Shown here piece after piece: positions 63,912-64,000 of a DNA stretch of 64,000 bases. The first letter of the stretch is position 1. Every line of letters starts with the position of its first letter. The notes under the pieces were generated by a model. It saw only the letters and a list, made by a program, of their open reading frames with translations, made no database searches and was not told the DNA's origin. The position numbers and the translations under genes are program-made. Origin of the DNA: Thermoflavimicrobium dichotomicum (GTDB lineage Bacteria > Bacillota > Bacilli > Thermoactinomycetales > Thermoactinomycetaceae); assembly GCF_900114055.1 (NCBI RefSeq), contig NZ_FORR01000002.1, positions 342,182-406,181 of the forward strand. Direction: 5' to 3'.

Positions 63912-64000
63912 AGAAAGGAGGTGATCCATCCCCACCTTCCGGTAGGGATACCTTGTTACGACTTCACCCCAATCATCTGCCCCACCTTCGGCGGCTGGCT
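63912..64000 (-). rRNA. 16S rRNA, 3' end (partial)
   Basis: Minus strand. GGATCACCTCCTTTCT anti-Shine-Dalgarno tail, preceded by GGTGAAGTCGTAACAAGGTA and GATGATTGGGGTGAAG-type conserved helix 44/45 sequence. Only the last ~89 bases are in the window. The terminal hairpin reads CCTACCGGAAGGTGGGGATG, a variant I associate with Thermoactinomycetaceae. No 23S gene follows. Confidence 0.95.

Overview
The window reads as chromosome of a low-GC, Gram-positive, spore-former-like Bacillales bacterium. The evidence is strong AGGAGG-type ribosome binding sites, the sufCDSUB order, a yunC-yunD-yunE-yunF block, the N-acetyl branch of lysine synthesis (dapH/dapL), uppP, and a 16S rRNA 3' end at the right edge. 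The 16S terminal helix variant and the gene content make Thermoactinomycetaceae my best guess (inference, not tested).

Layout. 1-5880: minus-strand operon of a conjugative element (VirB4/TcpF ATPase, TcpE, TcpD, TcpC) headed by an LPDTA-anchored surface protein and a class D sortase; it runs off the left edge. 6080-8583: an Rrf2 regulator with a near-perfect operator/promoter, a luciferase-like oxidoreductase and an NAD(P)-binding protein. 8490-10230: IS200/IS605 scars, including an omega-RNA-like right end abutting the last ~65 codons of a yfkAB-like radical SAM gene. 10530-18983: small membrane peptide, MFS transporter, LysR regulator, DUF2621 protein, cold shock protein, double GNAT, MMPL exporter and a pseudouridine synthase. 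19007-25576: yunC, a small acidic protein, queT, yunDEF, a JAMM protein lacking its usual glutamate, and pncB. 25922-28920: glyoxylate shunt aceBA under a promoter with paired operators. 29311-35167: acetyltransferase, a Panacea-type toxin-antitoxin pair, a candidate structured RNA, AI-2E and YihY membrane proteins, and an XRE-TPR regulator. 35188-38422: dapH, a class III aminotransferase and dapL, a plausible lysine/diaminopimelate unit. 38472-41656: a lone KdsB-type cytidylyltransferase, a coiled-coil membrane protein and a secreted glycerophosphodiester phosphodiesterase. 41729-47115: suf iron-sulfur operon with a Fur-like site in its promoter. 47346-48078: a repeat, a 59-residue zinc-ribbon gene and a stump of an acyl-AMP ligase. 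48738-56507: CPBP protease, then a tightly overlapping five-gene operon (MoxR AAA+, DUF5682, vWA, SWIM zinc finger, unknown). 57082-60271: hypothetical gene, a free-standing c-di-AMP (ydaO-type) riboswitch next to a DarB/CbpB-like CBS protein, and paired fluoride channels. 60400-63658: decayed genes, EamA transporter, uppP, and a FhuF-like ferric reductase under a Fur box. 63797-64000: 3' end of a 16S rRNA gene followed directly by a terminator rather than a 23S gene.

The two most promising things are the MoxR/vWA/DUF5682/SWIM operon, whose biochemical role I cannot assign, and the c-di-AMP riboswitch transcription unit (own promoter and terminator, no gene behind it) next to a probable c-di-AMP receptor gene. 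The orphan omega-RNA scar, the Panacea toxin-antitoxin pair and the 31.1 kb structured RNA are also worth attention. All function calls rest on reading motifs and family resemblance; no database search was run.
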